A stretch of 57,018 bases of DNA from Pseudomonadota bacterium (GTDB lineage: Bacteria > Pseudomonadota > Gammaproteobacteria > Burkholderiales > Burkholderiaceae_C). Under the pieces are notes generated by a model. It ran no database searches. It was not told the DNA's origin and worked only from the letters and a program-made list of their open reading frames with translations. Position 1 is the first letter of the stretch. Every line of letters starts with the position of its first letter. The position numbers and the translations under genes were made by a program. The DNA lies in the NCBI GenBank assembly GCA_021815805.1, contig JAKAZQ010000017.1:1-57018 (forward strand). The letters run 5' to 3'. This document shows, piece by piece, positions 19,753-30,985 of the stretch.

Positions 19753-20973
19753 TCAGTGCGCCGCCCACTGGATGGTGTTGAGGTCGATTCCGTCCTGGTG
19801 CATCTCCCACAGCGGGGAGAGCTCGCGCAGCTTGGCGACCTTTTCCTTCAGCAGCGCGACGGCCTGGTCGATCTGCTGCTCGGTGGTGAAACGACCGATG
19901 GTCATGCGCAGCGAGGAATGCGCCAGTTCGTCGCTGCGCCCCAGCGCGCGCAGCACATACGAAGGCTCCAGGCTGGCCGACGTGCAGGCCGAACCGCTGG
20001 ACACGGCAATGCCCTTCAGCGCCATGATCAGCGACTCGCCCTCGACGAAATTGAAACTCGCGTTGACGTTGTGGGGCACGCGCCGCTCGAGGTCGCCGTT
20101 GATGTAGACCTCCTCGATGTCGCGCAGCCCGGCCAGCAGGCGCGCCTGCAGCATGCGCACGCGCTCGATCTCGGTGCCCATCTCGACGCGCGCGATGCGA
20201 TAGGCCTCGCCCATGCCGACGATCTGGTGCGTGGGCAGCGTGCCCGAGCGCATGCCGCGCTCGTGGCCGCCGCCGTGCATCTGGGCCTCGATGCGCACGC
20301 GCGGCTTGCGCCGCACGAACAAGGCCCCCACGCCCTTCGGGCCGTAGGTCTTGTGCGAGGCCAGGCTCATCAGGTCGATGGGACTGCTGCGCAGGTCGAT
20401 GGCGACCTTGCCGGTGGCCTGCGCGGCGTCGGCGTGCAGCAGGATGCCGCGCTGGCGGCAGATCGCGCCGATGGCGTCGATGTCCTGGATCACGCCGATC
20501 TCGTTGTTCACCAGCAGCACCGACGCGAGGATGGTGTCCGGGCGCAGCGCGTCGCGGAAGCGATCGAGGTCGAGCAGGCCGTCGGGCTGCACGTCGAGGT
20601 AGCTGACCTCGAAGCCCTGGCGCTCCAGTTCACGGCAGGTGTCCAGGGTCGCCTTGTGCTCCGTGCGCAGGGTCACGATGTGCTTGCCGCGCCCCTGGTA
20701 GAAATGCGCCGCGCCCTTCAGCGCCAGGTTGATGGACTCGGTCGCGCCGGAGGTCCAGACCAGTTCGCGCGCGTCGCAATGCACCAGTTCGGCCACCTGC
20801 GAGCGCGCACGCTCCACCGCCTCCTCCGCTTCCCAGCCCCAGGCATGGCTTCTCGAGGCCGGATTGCCGAAATGCTCGTACAGCCAGGGAATCATGGCCT
20901 CGACGACGCGCGGATCCACCGGGGTGGTGGCGCCGTAGTCCATGTAGATCGGGAAATGCGGAGTGGTCGGCAT
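19753..20973 (-). CDS. iscS: Cysteine desulfurase IscS
   Basis: PLP enzyme that takes sulfur from cysteine for Fe-S clusters, tRNA thiolation and cofactors. 406 residues, normal. Seen: [13 protein letters not shown] at the N-terminus, the PLP-binding Lys in [12 protein letters not shown] (about residue 210), and the mobile-loop cysteine in [12 protein letters not shown] (about 332). The C-terminal tail [14 protein letters not shown] is the IscU-binding region of group I IscS. Gap of 36 bp to iscU; 149 bp separate it from iscR. Confidence 0.98.
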   Translation of the reverse strand: MPTTPHFPIYMDYGATTPVDPRVVEAMIPWLYEHFGNPASRSHAWGWEAEEAVERARSQVAELVHCDARELVWTSGATESINLALKGAAHFYQGRGKHIVTLRTEHKATLDTCRELERQGFEVSYLDVQPDGLLDLDRFRDALRPDTILASVLLVNNEIGVIQDIDAIGAICRQRGILLHADAAQATGKVAIDLRSSPIDLMSLASHKTYGPKGVGALFVRRKPRVRIEAQMHGGGHERGMRSGTLPTHQIVGMGEAYRIARVEMGTEIERVRMLQARLLAGLRDIEEVYINGDLERRVPHNVNASFNFVEGESLIMALKGIAVSSGSACTSASLEPSYVLRALGRSDELAHSSLRMTIGRFTTEQQIDQAVALLKEKVAKLRELSPLWEMHQDGIDLNTIQWAAH

Positions 20974-21029
20974 GGTCGGTAGTTCGAGAAATTCCTGTAA
21001 CGATGAAATAACACTTCACATGCAACAGA

Positions 21030-21068
21030 TCCGGAGGCCGGCGGGGAGCGAGCCCCCGCACCTCCGGA
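21030..21068 (-). other. Stem-loop between iscR and iscS
   Basis: TCCGGAGG (21030-21037) pairs with CCTCCGGA (21061-21068), and an inner GCGGGG/CCCCGC pair sits between them. It lies just after the iscR stop in the transcript and has no U-tract, so it does not look like a strong terminator. In E. coli a structured iscR-iscS spacer protects iscR mRNA when the rest of the operon is degraded; a similar role here is inference. Confidence 0.55.
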
Positions 21069-21122
21069 CCACGGCTTCACCGAACCCGCGGCCCGGCCGC
21101 GCGGCCGGGACGCCGGGCAGGC

Positions 21123-21659
21123 TCAGGCCAGGTTCTGCGCCAGGTTGAACACCGAATTCGGCGCCCGCACCTTCGAAGGCTTGGCCGCAGGCATCGGCGA
21201 GACAGGCTTGCGGATCACCGCCGTCTGCTCGATCGACACGCCCTGCGCCAGGTTCTGCTCCACCATGGTCTTCAGGTTCACCGAGTCGAGAAACTCGACC
21301 ATGCGGGTGTTCAACGCCGCCCACAGATCGTGGGTCATGCAGCGACCATCCGCGCCGTCGCCCTGGCAGTTCGACTTGCCGCCGCACTGCGTGGCGTCCA
21401 GCGGTTCGTCCACGGCGATGATGACGTCGGCGATGGAGATGTCCTCGGGACGGCGTGCCAGGCTGTAGCCGCCGCCCGGCCCCCGCACCGACTCCACCAG
21501 TTCGTGGCGCCGCAGCTTGCCGAACAATTGCTCCAGGTACGACAGCGAAATGCGCTGGCGCTGGCTGATGCTGGCAAGGGTCACCGGGCCGAGGTGCTGG
21601 CGCATGGCCACGTCGATCATTGCGGTGACCGCGAATCGTCCTTTGGTCGTCAGTCTCAT
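21123..21659 (-). CDS. iscR: Fe-S cluster regulator IscR (Rrf2 family)
   Basis: Represses the isc operon when it holds a [2Fe-2S] cluster. 178 residues. The winged helix starts MRLTTKGRFAVTAMIDVA. The cluster ligands are C92, C98, C107 and H110 (CGGKSNC, GRCMTH); compared with E. coli (C92, C98, C104, H107) there are three extra residues before the last Cys. The ATG at 21659 has GGAGACC upstream; the frame is open a further 44 codons but these run over the promoter. First gene of the operon. Confidence 0.97.
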   Translation of the reverse strand: MRLTTKGRFAVTAMIDVAMRQHLGPVTLASISQRQRISLSYLEQLFGKLRRHELVESVRGPGGGYSLARRPEDISIADVIIAVDEPLDATQCGGKSNCQGDGADGRCMTHDLWAALNTRMVEFLDSVNLKTMVEQNLAQGVSIEQTAVIRKPVSPMPAAKPSKVRAPNSVFNLAQNLA

Positions 21660-21740
21660 GGTGGTCTCCAAGTGTGCGGGCGCTGGCGCCGGCAGCGACC
21701 TTGGCGATCGTCTCGCCAAGCTTGCGGGCGGGCTGCCCCA

Positions 21741-21791
21741 ATACCTGACGAATTCAGTCGGGATTGTAGAAAGACCCACCAAATTCGTCAA
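21741..21791 (-). promoter_or_regulatory. isc operon promoter with IscR type-1-like site
   Basis: On the minus strand TTGACG (21786-21791), a 17-bp spacer and TACAAT (21763-21768) form a strong sigma-70 promoter. A 25-bp site at 21741-21765 fits the known IscR type 1 consensus at about 22 of 25 positions: its core is CCCGACTGAATTCGTCAGG, ending in TAT. It overlaps the -10 box and the transcription start, a good place for repression. The iscR leader would be about 97 nt. Confidence 0.8.
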
Positions 21792-22031
21792 CTTCCCGGC
21801 GTCTCTCGCTCGGCGGCAGATGCTCGCCCGCCGCCGTCAACACCAAGCTCGAACCCTTGGGAGTCCGCCCGGCGACACAGGTTCCCATGAACCCGCGTGG
21901 AGTTCTCAAGTTATTGGCGGTAAAAGGGTTTTTTGCAGGCGGGGTCTCTCGCTGCCTCCGCGCCGAGCCCTGGCGCAGCAGCGATTGACCGGCTGTTCTC
22001 CGAGATAAAATGAAATCAACCGGAAATTTCG

Positions 22032-22904
22032 ATGAGACTCACCCTCAGACAGCTCGACGTGATGGTCGCCATCGCCCGCAGCGGCAGCACGATCGAGGCG
22101 GGCCGCCAGCTTGCGCTGTCCCAGTCGGCGGTCAGCGCCGCGCTCGCGGAGCTGGAAAGCCAGCTTGCGACGAGGGTCTTCGACCGCGTGGGCAAACGCG
22201 TCGTGCTCAACGATTGCGGGCGGCTGCTGCTGCCGCGGGCGCTGGCCGTACTCGACCAGATGCGCGAGATCGAGCATCTGTTCGATGCCGGGGCCGCGTC
22301 GCTGCGGGTCGGCGCCAGCACCACCGTGGGCAACTACATGATGCCCTCGGTGCTTGGCGCCTTCGAGCGCCGCTGGCCGCAGGCCCGCGTCGAACTCGAG
22401 GTGGGGAACACGCGCGAGGTGGTCGAGGCCGTGGCGGCCTACCGCGTCGACGTCGGATTCATCGAGGGCCCCTGCCATCACCCCGATCTCGAGGTCCATG
22501 CGTGGATGGAGGATGAACTCTGCGTGGTGGCGGCGCCGAGCCACGCGCTGGTGCGCAGCGGCGCAGCCCTGCCGGCGCTGGCAGGCGCGCGCTGGATCCT
22601 GCGCGAGCCCGGCTCGGGCACGCGCGAAACCGTCGAGTCGCTGCTGCTGCCCCACCTCGGCGCATTCGGTGCGACCATGCACCTGGGCAATTCCGAGGCC
22701 ATCAAGCGCGCCGTCGCCGAGGGCATGGGAGTCAGTTGCCTGTCGCTGCGCGTGGTGCAGGACTGGCTGGACAATGGCAGGCTGGTGCGCGTGGATGCGG
22801 CGCTGCCGCGCCTGCAACGCACGCTGTTCCGCATCCAGCCGCGGCGCAAGGTGCTGTCGCCGCCGCTGCAACGCTTCGTCGACCACTGCACCACCTGGCA
22901 CTGA
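22032..22904 (+). CDS. LysR-family transcriptional regulator
   Basis: 290 residues. The N-terminal helix-turn-helix reads LRQLDVMVAIARSGSTIEAGRQLALSQSAVSAALAELE, and the effector domain has VGASTTVGNYMMPSVLGAF and the VDVGFIEGP segment seen in the YeiE/CysL-like group that often deals with sulfur or oxidised anions. That assignment is by resemblance only. It is divergent from iscR, with about 240 bp between the starts that includes the isc promoter. An octamer repeat array and selD follow downstream. Confidence 0.88.
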   Translation: MRLTLRQLDVMVAIARSGSTIEAGRQLALSQSAVSAALAELESQLATRVFDRVGKRVVLNDCGRLLLPRALAVLDQMREIEHLFDAGAASLRVGASTTVGNYMMPSVLGAFERRWPQARVELEVGNTREVVEAVAAYRVDVGFIEGPCHHPDLEVHAWMEDELCVVAAPSHALVRSGAALPALAGARWILREPGSGTRETVESLLLPHLGAFGATMHLGNSEAIKRAVAEGMGVSCLSLRVVQDWLDNGRLVRVDAALPRLQRTLFRIQPRRKVLSPPLQRFVDHCTTWH

Positions 22905-22952
22905 CCCGACCCCGGGGCGTGGCGCCGCAGGCGCTGTGCCAGCCCGCGCCCC

Positions 22953-23072
22953 GCTTTCCCGCTTTCCCGCTTTCCCGCTTTCCCGCTTTCCCGCTTTCCC
23001 GCTTTCCCGCTTTCCCGCTTTCCCGCTTTCCCGCTTTCCCGCTTCCCCGCTTCCCCGCTTCCCCGCTTCCCC
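22953..23072 (+). repeat. Octamer tandem repeat array (15 units) upstream of selD
   Basis: Eleven perfect copies of GCTTTCCC (22953-23040) are followed without a break by four copies of the variant GCTTCCCC (23041-23072), 120 bp in all. Seven of every eight bases on this strand are pyrimidines. The array ends 28 bp before the selD start codon. The open frame of selD runs through it, but the repeated Arg-Phe-Pro translation shows no sign of being protein, and there is no start with a ribosome-binding site ahead of it. Confidence 0.97.
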
Positions 23073-23100
23073 GATTCCGCAATCTCCCGCCGCATCCCCG

Positions 23101-24171
23101 ATGTCCTCCCACGCCACGCCCTCCCCCCGTCCCGCCACCCCGCCGCGCCTGACCTCGCTGTCGCACGGCGGCGGCTGCGGCTGCAAGATCGCTCCCGCGG
23201 TGCTGCAGGAGATCCTGCGCCAGCACCTGCCGCTGGCCGCGCCGCCGCAACTGCTGGTGGGCACCGAAACGTCGGACGACGCCGCCGTGTGGCGCCTCAG
23301 CGACACCCAGGCGCTGGTCGCCACCACGGACTTTTTCATGCCCATCGTCGACGATCCGCGCGATTTCGGCGCGATCGCAGCGACCAACGCGATCTCCGAC
23401 GTGTACGCGATGGGCGCGCGCCCGCTGCTCGCGCTGGCCATCGTCGGCATGCCGGTCGGGGTGCTGGCCGCCGACACCATCGGCGCCATCCTGCGCGGCG
23501 GCCAGGAAGCCTGCGCGCGCGCCGGCATCCCGGTGGCCGGCGGGCACTCGATCGACTCCGTGGAGCCCATCTACGGGCTGGCGGTGATCGGCATGGCCCA
23601 TCCCGCGCAGATCCGGCGCAACCGCGATGCGCGCGACGGCGACCTGCTGGTGCTCGGCAAGCCGCTGGGCGTGGGCATCTTCAGCGCCGCGCTGAAAAAG
23701 GACCGGCTCGACGCCGACGCCTACCGCGTCATGCTCGACGCCACCACGCGCCTGAACACCCCGGGGCCGTTGCTGGCGGAACTCGACGGCGTGCACGCGA
23801 TCACCGACGTCACCGGCTTCGGGCTGCTCGGGCATACCCTGGAAGTGTGCCGCGGCGCCGGACTCGGCGCACGCCTGCGCGCCGAGTCCGTGCCGCTGCT
23901 GCCTGGCGTGCGCGAGCTGGCCGCCGCCGGCATGGTCACCGGAGCCTCCACGCGCAACTGGGCCAGCTACGGCGCCGAAGTTCGCCTGCGCTGCGCCGAT
24001 CCGCTGGCGCAGAGCCTGCTGACCGACCCGCAGACCTCCGGCGGCCTGCTCGTCAGCTGCACGCGCGAGGCACTGCCGCGGGTGCTGGAGGTGTTCGCCG
24101 CCGAGGGCTTCACGCAGGCCGCCGTGATCGGCGGCATGCACGCCGGCGAAGCCGGCGTGCTGGTCGAATAG
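23101..24171 (+). CDS. selD: Selenide, water dikinase (selenophosphate synthase)
   Basis: Makes selenophosphate from selenide and ATP for selenocysteine or selenouridine. 356 residues, normal length. The Gly-rich loop SHGGGCGCKI holds Cys26 and Lys29, equivalent to Cys17 and Lys20 of E. coli SelD, so this is the cysteine form. ETSDDAAVW and TTDFFMPIVDDP are the ATP and metal-binding segments. I chose the ATG at 23101; an upstream open frame exists but runs through the octamer repeats. No clear ribosome-binding site is seen. selA and selB are not in the window. Confidence 0.95.
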   Translation: MSSHATPSPRPATPPRLTSLSHGGGCGCKIAPAVLQEILRQHLPLAAPPQLLVGTETSDDAAVWRLSDTQALVATTDFFMPIVDDPRDFGAIAATNAISDVYAMGARPLLALAIVGMPVGVLAADTIGAILRGGQEACARAGIPVAGGHSIDSVEPIYGLAVIGMAHPAQIRRNRDARDGDLLVLGKPLGVGIFSAALKKDRLDADAYRVMLDATTRLNTPGPLLAELDGVHAITDVTGFGLLGHTLEVCRGAGLGARLRAESVPLLPGVRELAAAGMVTGASTRNWASYGAEVRLRCADPLAQSLLTDPQTSGGLLVSCTREALPRVLEVFAAEGFTQAAVIGGMHAGEAGVLVE

Positions 24172-24231
24172 CGCGGCAAACCGGGGCCGCAACCTCGGGC
24201 CGCAAGCTCGGGCCGCAACGGCCCTGCCGGC

Positions 24232-27162
<2,931 letters not shown>

Positions 27163-27247
27163 GGTGCGTGCGGCCTCGGGAGAGCCTGTCGGCGGGTCGG
27201 CGGGTCGGCGCGGCGGACGCCGCGCAATGGGGGGAACGGGGCGGCGT

Positions 27248-27622
27248 TCAGGCGCTTTCGAGCAGGCGGTCGTAGGCCGCCTGGTCGAGCAGCGCGTCGA
27301 ACTGCGCGGCGTCGCTCGGAAGCACGCGGAAAAACCAGCCGGCGCCCTGCGGATCGCTGTTGGCCAGCGACGGGTCGGCGACCAGCGCCTCGTTGGCCGC
27401 CACGATCTCGCCCGACAGCGGCATGTAGACGTCGGCGGCCGCCTTCACCGACTCGACCACGCCGGCGGTGTCCTTCTGCGCATAGCTGCGCCCGACATCG
27501 GGCAGCTCGACGAACACCACGTCGCCCAGCGCGTCCTGCGCGTGGGCGGTGATACCGACGGTGAGCGTACCGTCGGACTCCATGCGAACCCATTCGTGGT
27601 CGGGGGTGTACTTGGTGGTCAT
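27248..27622 (-). CDS. gcvH: Glycine cleavage system H protein
   Basis: Lipoyl carrier that shuttles the aminomethyl group between P, T and L proteins. 124 residues. The lipoylated lysine is K60 in [12 protein letters not shown]. The N-terminus [10 protein letters not shown] is typical. It lies 72 bp after gcvT and 85 bp before gcvP. Confidence 0.98.
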   Translation of the reverse strand: MTTKYTPDHEWVRMESDGTLTVGITAHAQDALGDVVFVELPDVGRSYAQKDTAGVVESVKAAADVYMPLSGEIVAANEALVADPSLANSDPQGAGWFFRVLPSDAAQFDALLDQAAYDRLLESA

Positions 27623-27694
27623 GGTGGGGAACTCCGGAGCGGGATTGCGGATCGAGGGGATGGATGCGGCGACGGCGGGCGCCGCGCCGGCGAT

Positions 27695-28876
27695 TCAGGT
27701 GCGGGCGTAGCGGTGGGGTACGAAAGGCATGTCGACGACCTGCATCGGCAGGCGCTTGTCGCGCACCACCGCATACAGTTGCATGCCGGGCGCCGCGCAC
27801 GCCGCCGGCACGTAGGCCATGGCGATGGCCGCGTCGGCGGTCGGCGTGAGCGCGCCGCTGGTGACCCGTCCGACCACGCGGTCGTCGGCGTCGCGCAGCT
27901 CGGCGCCCTCGCGCACGGGCGCGCGCTGCGCGCCGCGCAGCCCGACGCGTACCGTGTCCGGCAGCGCGCCGGCGTCGAGCTGGGCCAGCACGATGTCGGC
28001 GCCGGGGAAGCCTCCGGCGCGCGCGCCGCCGCTGCGACGCACCTTCTGGATGGCCCATTGCAGACGCGCCTGCACCGGCGTCGTGGCGGTGTCCATGTCG
28101 TGGCCGTACAGGCACAGTCCGGCTTCCAGGCGCAGCGTGTCGCGGGCACCCAGGCCTGCCGGCGCCACCCCCGGCAGGCGCAGCAGCGCCTCGGCCAGGG
28201 CCGCGGCATGCTCGCCCGGCACGGAGATCTCGAAACCGTCCTCGCCGGTGTAGCCGCTGCGGCTGACAAAGACCTCCGCGTCGCCGACGCTCGCGGGCAG
28301 GCGCGCCCACGCCACGTCCATGAAGCGCAGCCTGGCGACAACCGGCAGCAGGCCCGCCAGCAACTGCGCGGCGGCCGGACCCTGCAGCGCCAGCAGCGCA
28401 TGGCGCGGCAGCGCCTCGATCTCGCAGCGACCACCCACATGCCCGCGCAGCCACTCCAGGTCGTGCTGCTTGCGCGCCGCGTTGACCACCAGGAAATATT
28501 CCTGCGGGCTGCCGGCGGCGCCGTCGCGCGTGCGATGCGCGATCATCAGGTCGTCCAGGATGCCGCCTCCGGCATCGAGCAGAAAGCCGTAGCGCTGGCG
28601 CCCCAGCGCAAGCCCGGCGACATCGACCGGAATCAGGCTTTCCAGCGCGGCCGCCGCCTGGCCGCCGCGCACCCGCACCTGGCCCATGTGCGAGACGTCG
28701 AACAGCGAGGCCGACTGGCGCGTATGGCGGTGCTCGGCGAGAATGCCCTTGTCGTATTGCAGGGGCATGGAGTAGCCGGCGAAGGGCACCATGCGCGCGC
28801 CCAGGCGCACATGCAGATCATGCAGCGGGGTCTGCTGCAACTGCGCCGCAGCGGCGGCTGACGTTGGCTCGGACAT
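27695..28876 (-). CDS. gcvT: Aminomethyltransferase, glycine cleavage T protein
   Basis: Transfers the one-carbon unit from GcvH to tetrahydrofolate, releasing ammonia. 393 residues. Seen: MVPFAGYSMPLQYDKGILAEH near residue 29, DVSHMGQVRV near 60, and GYTGEDGFEISVP near 205. I chose the ATG at 28876 (MSEPTS), which has GAGGAG ten bases upstream. The same frame stays open back to 29497, but that stretch is the riboswitch. First gene of the operon. Confidence 0.97.
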   Translation of the reverse strand: MSEPTSAAAAAQLQQTPLHDLHVRLGARMVPFAGYSMPLQYDKGILAEHRHTRQSASLFDVSHMGQVRVRGGQAAAALESLIPVDVAGLALGRQRYGFLLDAGGGILDDLMIAHRTRDGAAGSPQEYFLVVNAARKQHDLEWLRGHVGGRCEIEALPRHALLALQGPAAAQLLAGLLPVVARLRFMDVAWARLPASVGDAEVFVSRSGYTGEDGFEISVPGEHAAALAEALLRLPGVAPAGLGARDTLRLEAGLCLYGHDMDTATTPVQARLQWAIQKVRRSGGARAGGFPGADIVLAQLDAGALPDTVRVGLRGAQRAPVREGAELRDADDRVVGRVTSGALTPTADAAIAMAYVPAACAAPGMQLYAVVRDKRLPMQVVDMPFVPHRYART

Positions 28877-28931
28877 GCGTGGCTCCTCGGACCTCAGATC
28901 GCGCCGCACCATGCGCGACGCTCCCGTGCCC

Positions 28932-29166
28932 CCGCTGTCCTTGGTACCTGAGAGATTGACCCGGCCTGCGCCGGGCTTGCCCCTTCGGTGGACGCCGCCG
29001 CGCGACGCCGCTCTCCAGTGAGGTGAACTCCCTGGGGGAGTCCCGTCAGTCCTGGGGCCTGCGCGGTACGCCGGCTCCCGGCACCTGGTGCCGCGAACCC
29101 GGCTTACGCCTTCGGCGTCCCGCGGCGCGACGCACTGGCGCGCTGCCGCAGGCACTCTCCTGACGG
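28932..29166 (-). promoter_or_regulatory. Tandem glycine riboswitch controlling gcvT-gcvH-gcvP
   Basis: Two glycine aptamers lie head to tail in the gcvT leader. The first (about 29029-29166) starts GGAGAGTGCC and contains CGCCGAAGGCGTAAGCC. The second (about 28935-29020) starts GGAGAGCGGC, contains CACCGAAGGGGCAAGCCC and ends CTCTCAGGTACCAAGGACAG. These are the conserved aptamer cores. A -10-like TACACT (29172-29177) sits just ahead. About 58 nt separate the second aptamer from gcvT; this spacer holds a possible hairpin (GCGTCGCGC with GCGGCGCGA) and GAGGAG, so control could be on translation. Glycine would be expected to switch the operon on. Confidence 0.93.
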
Positions 29167-29241
29167 CGCGAAGTGTAGCCCAATCACCCCCCGCCATCAC
29201 CCCCGCAACCGCGCAGCAACCCGGCGACCGCTGCGGCCGGC

Positions 29242-29499
29242 TCAGCGCTTGTCGCCTCCGTCGCGCGGCGCGCGCATGCCGAGGTTGCGCCGGGCGCGCG
29301 CGTTGCGCTCGCCCTTGCGCTGCTCGATCTGCTGCATGGCGCGGCGCTGCGAGATGCCGAACATGGGGTCGATGATTTCCCACCACAGGAAGGCCGCGCC
29401 CAGCGGGATGCCGATCCACCACCACGACAGCGCGCCGAAGGGCCCGACGCCGCCAAGCTTGAGGGCCAGCAGCACAATGGCCAGGATCAGGATCCACAT
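29242..29499 (-). CDS. Small Trp-rich membrane protein (TIGR04438 type)
   Basis: 85 residues. The first half has two hydrophobic stretches (WILILAIVLLALKLGGVGP and WWWIGIPLGAAFLWWEIID) with six tryptophans, and the second half is highly basic (RRAMQQIEQRKGERNARARRN). This matches the small Trp-rich family known in Burkholderiales, whose role is unknown. It lies just upstream of the glycine riboswitch on the same strand and may share no function with gcv. Confidence 0.85.
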   Translation of the reverse strand: MWILILAIVLLALKLGGVGPFGALSWWWIGIPLGAAFLWWEIIDPMFGISQRRAMQQIEQRKGERNARARRNLGMRAPRDGGDKR

Positions 29500-29576
29500 C
29501 GCGTCACTCCGGGAAATCGACCAGGATTACATACCATTACCGACGATACTTCGCCGTACCTCGCAGGCGCAGACGT

Positions 29577-29590
29577 TTGATCAGGATCGA
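29577..29590 (+). promoter_or_regulatory. Possible FNR box upstream of the cytochrome c gene
   Basis: TTGATCAGGATCGA matches the FNR consensus TTGAT-N4-ATCAA at nine of ten fixed positions. It lies about 150 bp ahead of the cytochrome c start in the 238-bp gap, and an FNR-like regulator is encoded 2 kb away. No promoter could be placed with confidence. Confidence 0.45.
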
Positions 29591-29737
29591 CTTTCCCGCC
29601 TTCGCGTGCGGTAGCATATCCCGTGCTGTCACGTCGGGCGCGTTTTTTCGCGGTTGCGCGGTCAACGTACCCGTGCGCACGTGCGTTACACGCATGGATT
29701 CAGCGCGAATGCCTCGCTCAACCTTGGAGATTCGAGA

Positions 29738-30052
29738 ATGAAGAAACTTGTCATTGGCGTTGGCCTGGCCGTCGCCGCGATGTCGCAGGTCTACGCTGCC
29801 GACATGATGGCCCTGGCCAAGTCGAAGAACTGCCTGGCGTGCCATGCCGTGAACAAGCAGCTGGTGGGCCCTGCCTACACGGCCGTCGCGGCCAAGTATG
29901 CGGGCAAGCCGGGCGCCGAGGCCACGCTGGTCAACGCCGTGCTGCACGGCGTGTCGGGCGTCTGGGGTCCGGTTCCGATGCCGGCCAATCCGCAGGTCAC
30001 GCCTGCGCAGGCCAAGGAACTGGTCACCTGGATCCTCAGCCTGAAAAAGTGA
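29738..30052 (+). CDS. Periplasmic class I cytochrome c
   Basis: 104 residues with a signal peptide (MKKLVIGVGLAVAAMSQVYA, cut before ADMM). The heme motif is CLACH, and the distal methionine is probably in GPVPMPANP, as in cytochrome c551/c552 electron carriers. GGAGATTCGAGA stands upstream of the ATG at 29738. A possible FNR box lies upstream and a strong terminator follows. It probably feeds a terminal oxidase or a denitrification enzyme; the partner is not in the window. Confidence 0.93.
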   Translation: MKKLVIGVGLAVAAMSQVYAADMMALAKSKNCLACHAVNKQLVGPAYTAVAAKYAGKPGAEATLVNAVLHGVSGVWGPVPMPANPQVTPAQAKELVTWILSLKK

Positions 30053-30110
30053 TGCACCAGAAGTGAGGCACGGCGGGCCCGCGGGCCCGCCCGTGCCTGC
30101 TGCATACCGG

Positions 30111-30135
30111 ACGGGAGCGCGAGCTCCCGTTTTTG
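30111..30135 (+). terminator. Rho-independent terminator after the cytochrome c gene
   Basis: ACGGGAGC (30111-30118), loop GCGA, GCTCCCGT (30123-30130) followed by TTTT. A second very GC-rich inverted repeat (30065-30098) lies between this and the stop codon. Confidence 0.88.
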
Positions 30136-30189
30136 CGTCGGTGCGCCGCATCGCCTGCGCCAGCGATCGGGGGCTGCGCCAGCCGTTGC

Positions 30190-30873
30190 TCAGTGCTGCC
30201 GCTCGACCCATTGCATGGCACTGCGCGTCAGCTCGCTGGCGCTGTGCAGGTTGAGCTTTTTCTTGATCTTCTCGCGGTGCGTCTCCACCGTCTTCACGCT
30301 GAGGTGGATCTGGCCGGCGATCTGCGACGGCTTGAGCCCGCGCCCGATGAGTTCGAACACCGCCAGTTCGCGCGGCGTCAGGCGCGCCATGGCGTCGCCC
30401 GCCGGGTACTCGCCGCGCGCGACATCGGGCATCTGCTCGGTCATCGCGCGGCTCAGCCAGACGCGGCCCGCCAGACATTCGCGCACCGCCTCCACGACGT
30501 GGCGCCCCGCCTGCTCCTTGCCCACGTAGCCGCAGGCACCGGCCTCCAGCGCGCGCATCGCGAACAGGCGCTCGTCGTGCATCGAGCACACCAGCACGCG
30601 CAGACGCTCATGCTGGGCCAGCAGGCGCTTGATGAGTTCCAGGCCGTTGCCGTCGCCCAGCGAGAGATCGGTGATGACGAGCTCGGGCTGCAGCGCGCGC
30701 ACGCTGGCCACCGCCTCGGCCAGCGTGGCCGCCTCGCCGCACACCTGCAGATCGGGCTCGCCCTCGAGCAGGCCGCGCAGACCCATGCGCACCAACGGGT
30801 GATCATCGACGAGCAGGATGCGTCGGGCCGTCGTGCGCAGCGGCGGTGCTTGCGCGGAAGTGTGGGGGGCCAT
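30190..30873 (-). CDS. NarL/FixJ-type response regulator
   Basis: 227 residues. The receiver domain opens RRILLVDDHPLVRMGLRGLL, the phosphoacceptor Asp is in LVITDLSLGDGNG, and the switch Lys is in GYVGKEQ. The C-terminal LuxR-type helix-turn-helix reads LTPRELAVFELIGRGLKPSQIAGQIHLSVKTVETH. I chose the ATG at 30873; a start 26 codons earlier is possible but the extra residues are Arg-rich and unlikely. No histidine kinase gene lies nearby. It is 112 bp downstream of the FNR-like gene on the same strand; together they suggest control of respiration, which is inference. Confidence 0.9.
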   Translation of the reverse strand: MAPHTSAQAPPLRTTARRILLVDDHPLVRMGLRGLLEGEPDLQVCGEAATLAEAVASVRALQPELVITDLSLGDGNGLELIKRLLAQHERLRVLVCSMHDERLFAMRALEAGACGYVGKEQAGRHVVEAVRECLAGRVWLSRAMTEQMPDVARGEYPAGDAMARLTPRELAVFELIGRGLKPSQIAGQIHLSVKTVETHREKIKKKLNLHSASELTRSAMQWVERQH

Positions 30874-30985
30874 GGGCGACACGCAATCGGGGGCCGTGCC
30901 ACGCTGCGCATCCGGGCGTGGCGCGCGCCGGCGTGCCCCAGCGTACCGCAAGCCGGGGCGGCTGCGCGCGCCGACGCCCCCGGCT

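Noticed and set aside
22953..23072. Octamer array as a CRISPR
   Set aside because: The units are 8 bp with no spacers, so it is a simple tandem repeat.
22354..24171. Long frame joining the octamer repeats to selD
   Set aside because: Starts inside the LysR gene in another frame and translates repeats as Arg-Phe-Pro; selD starts cleanly at 23101.
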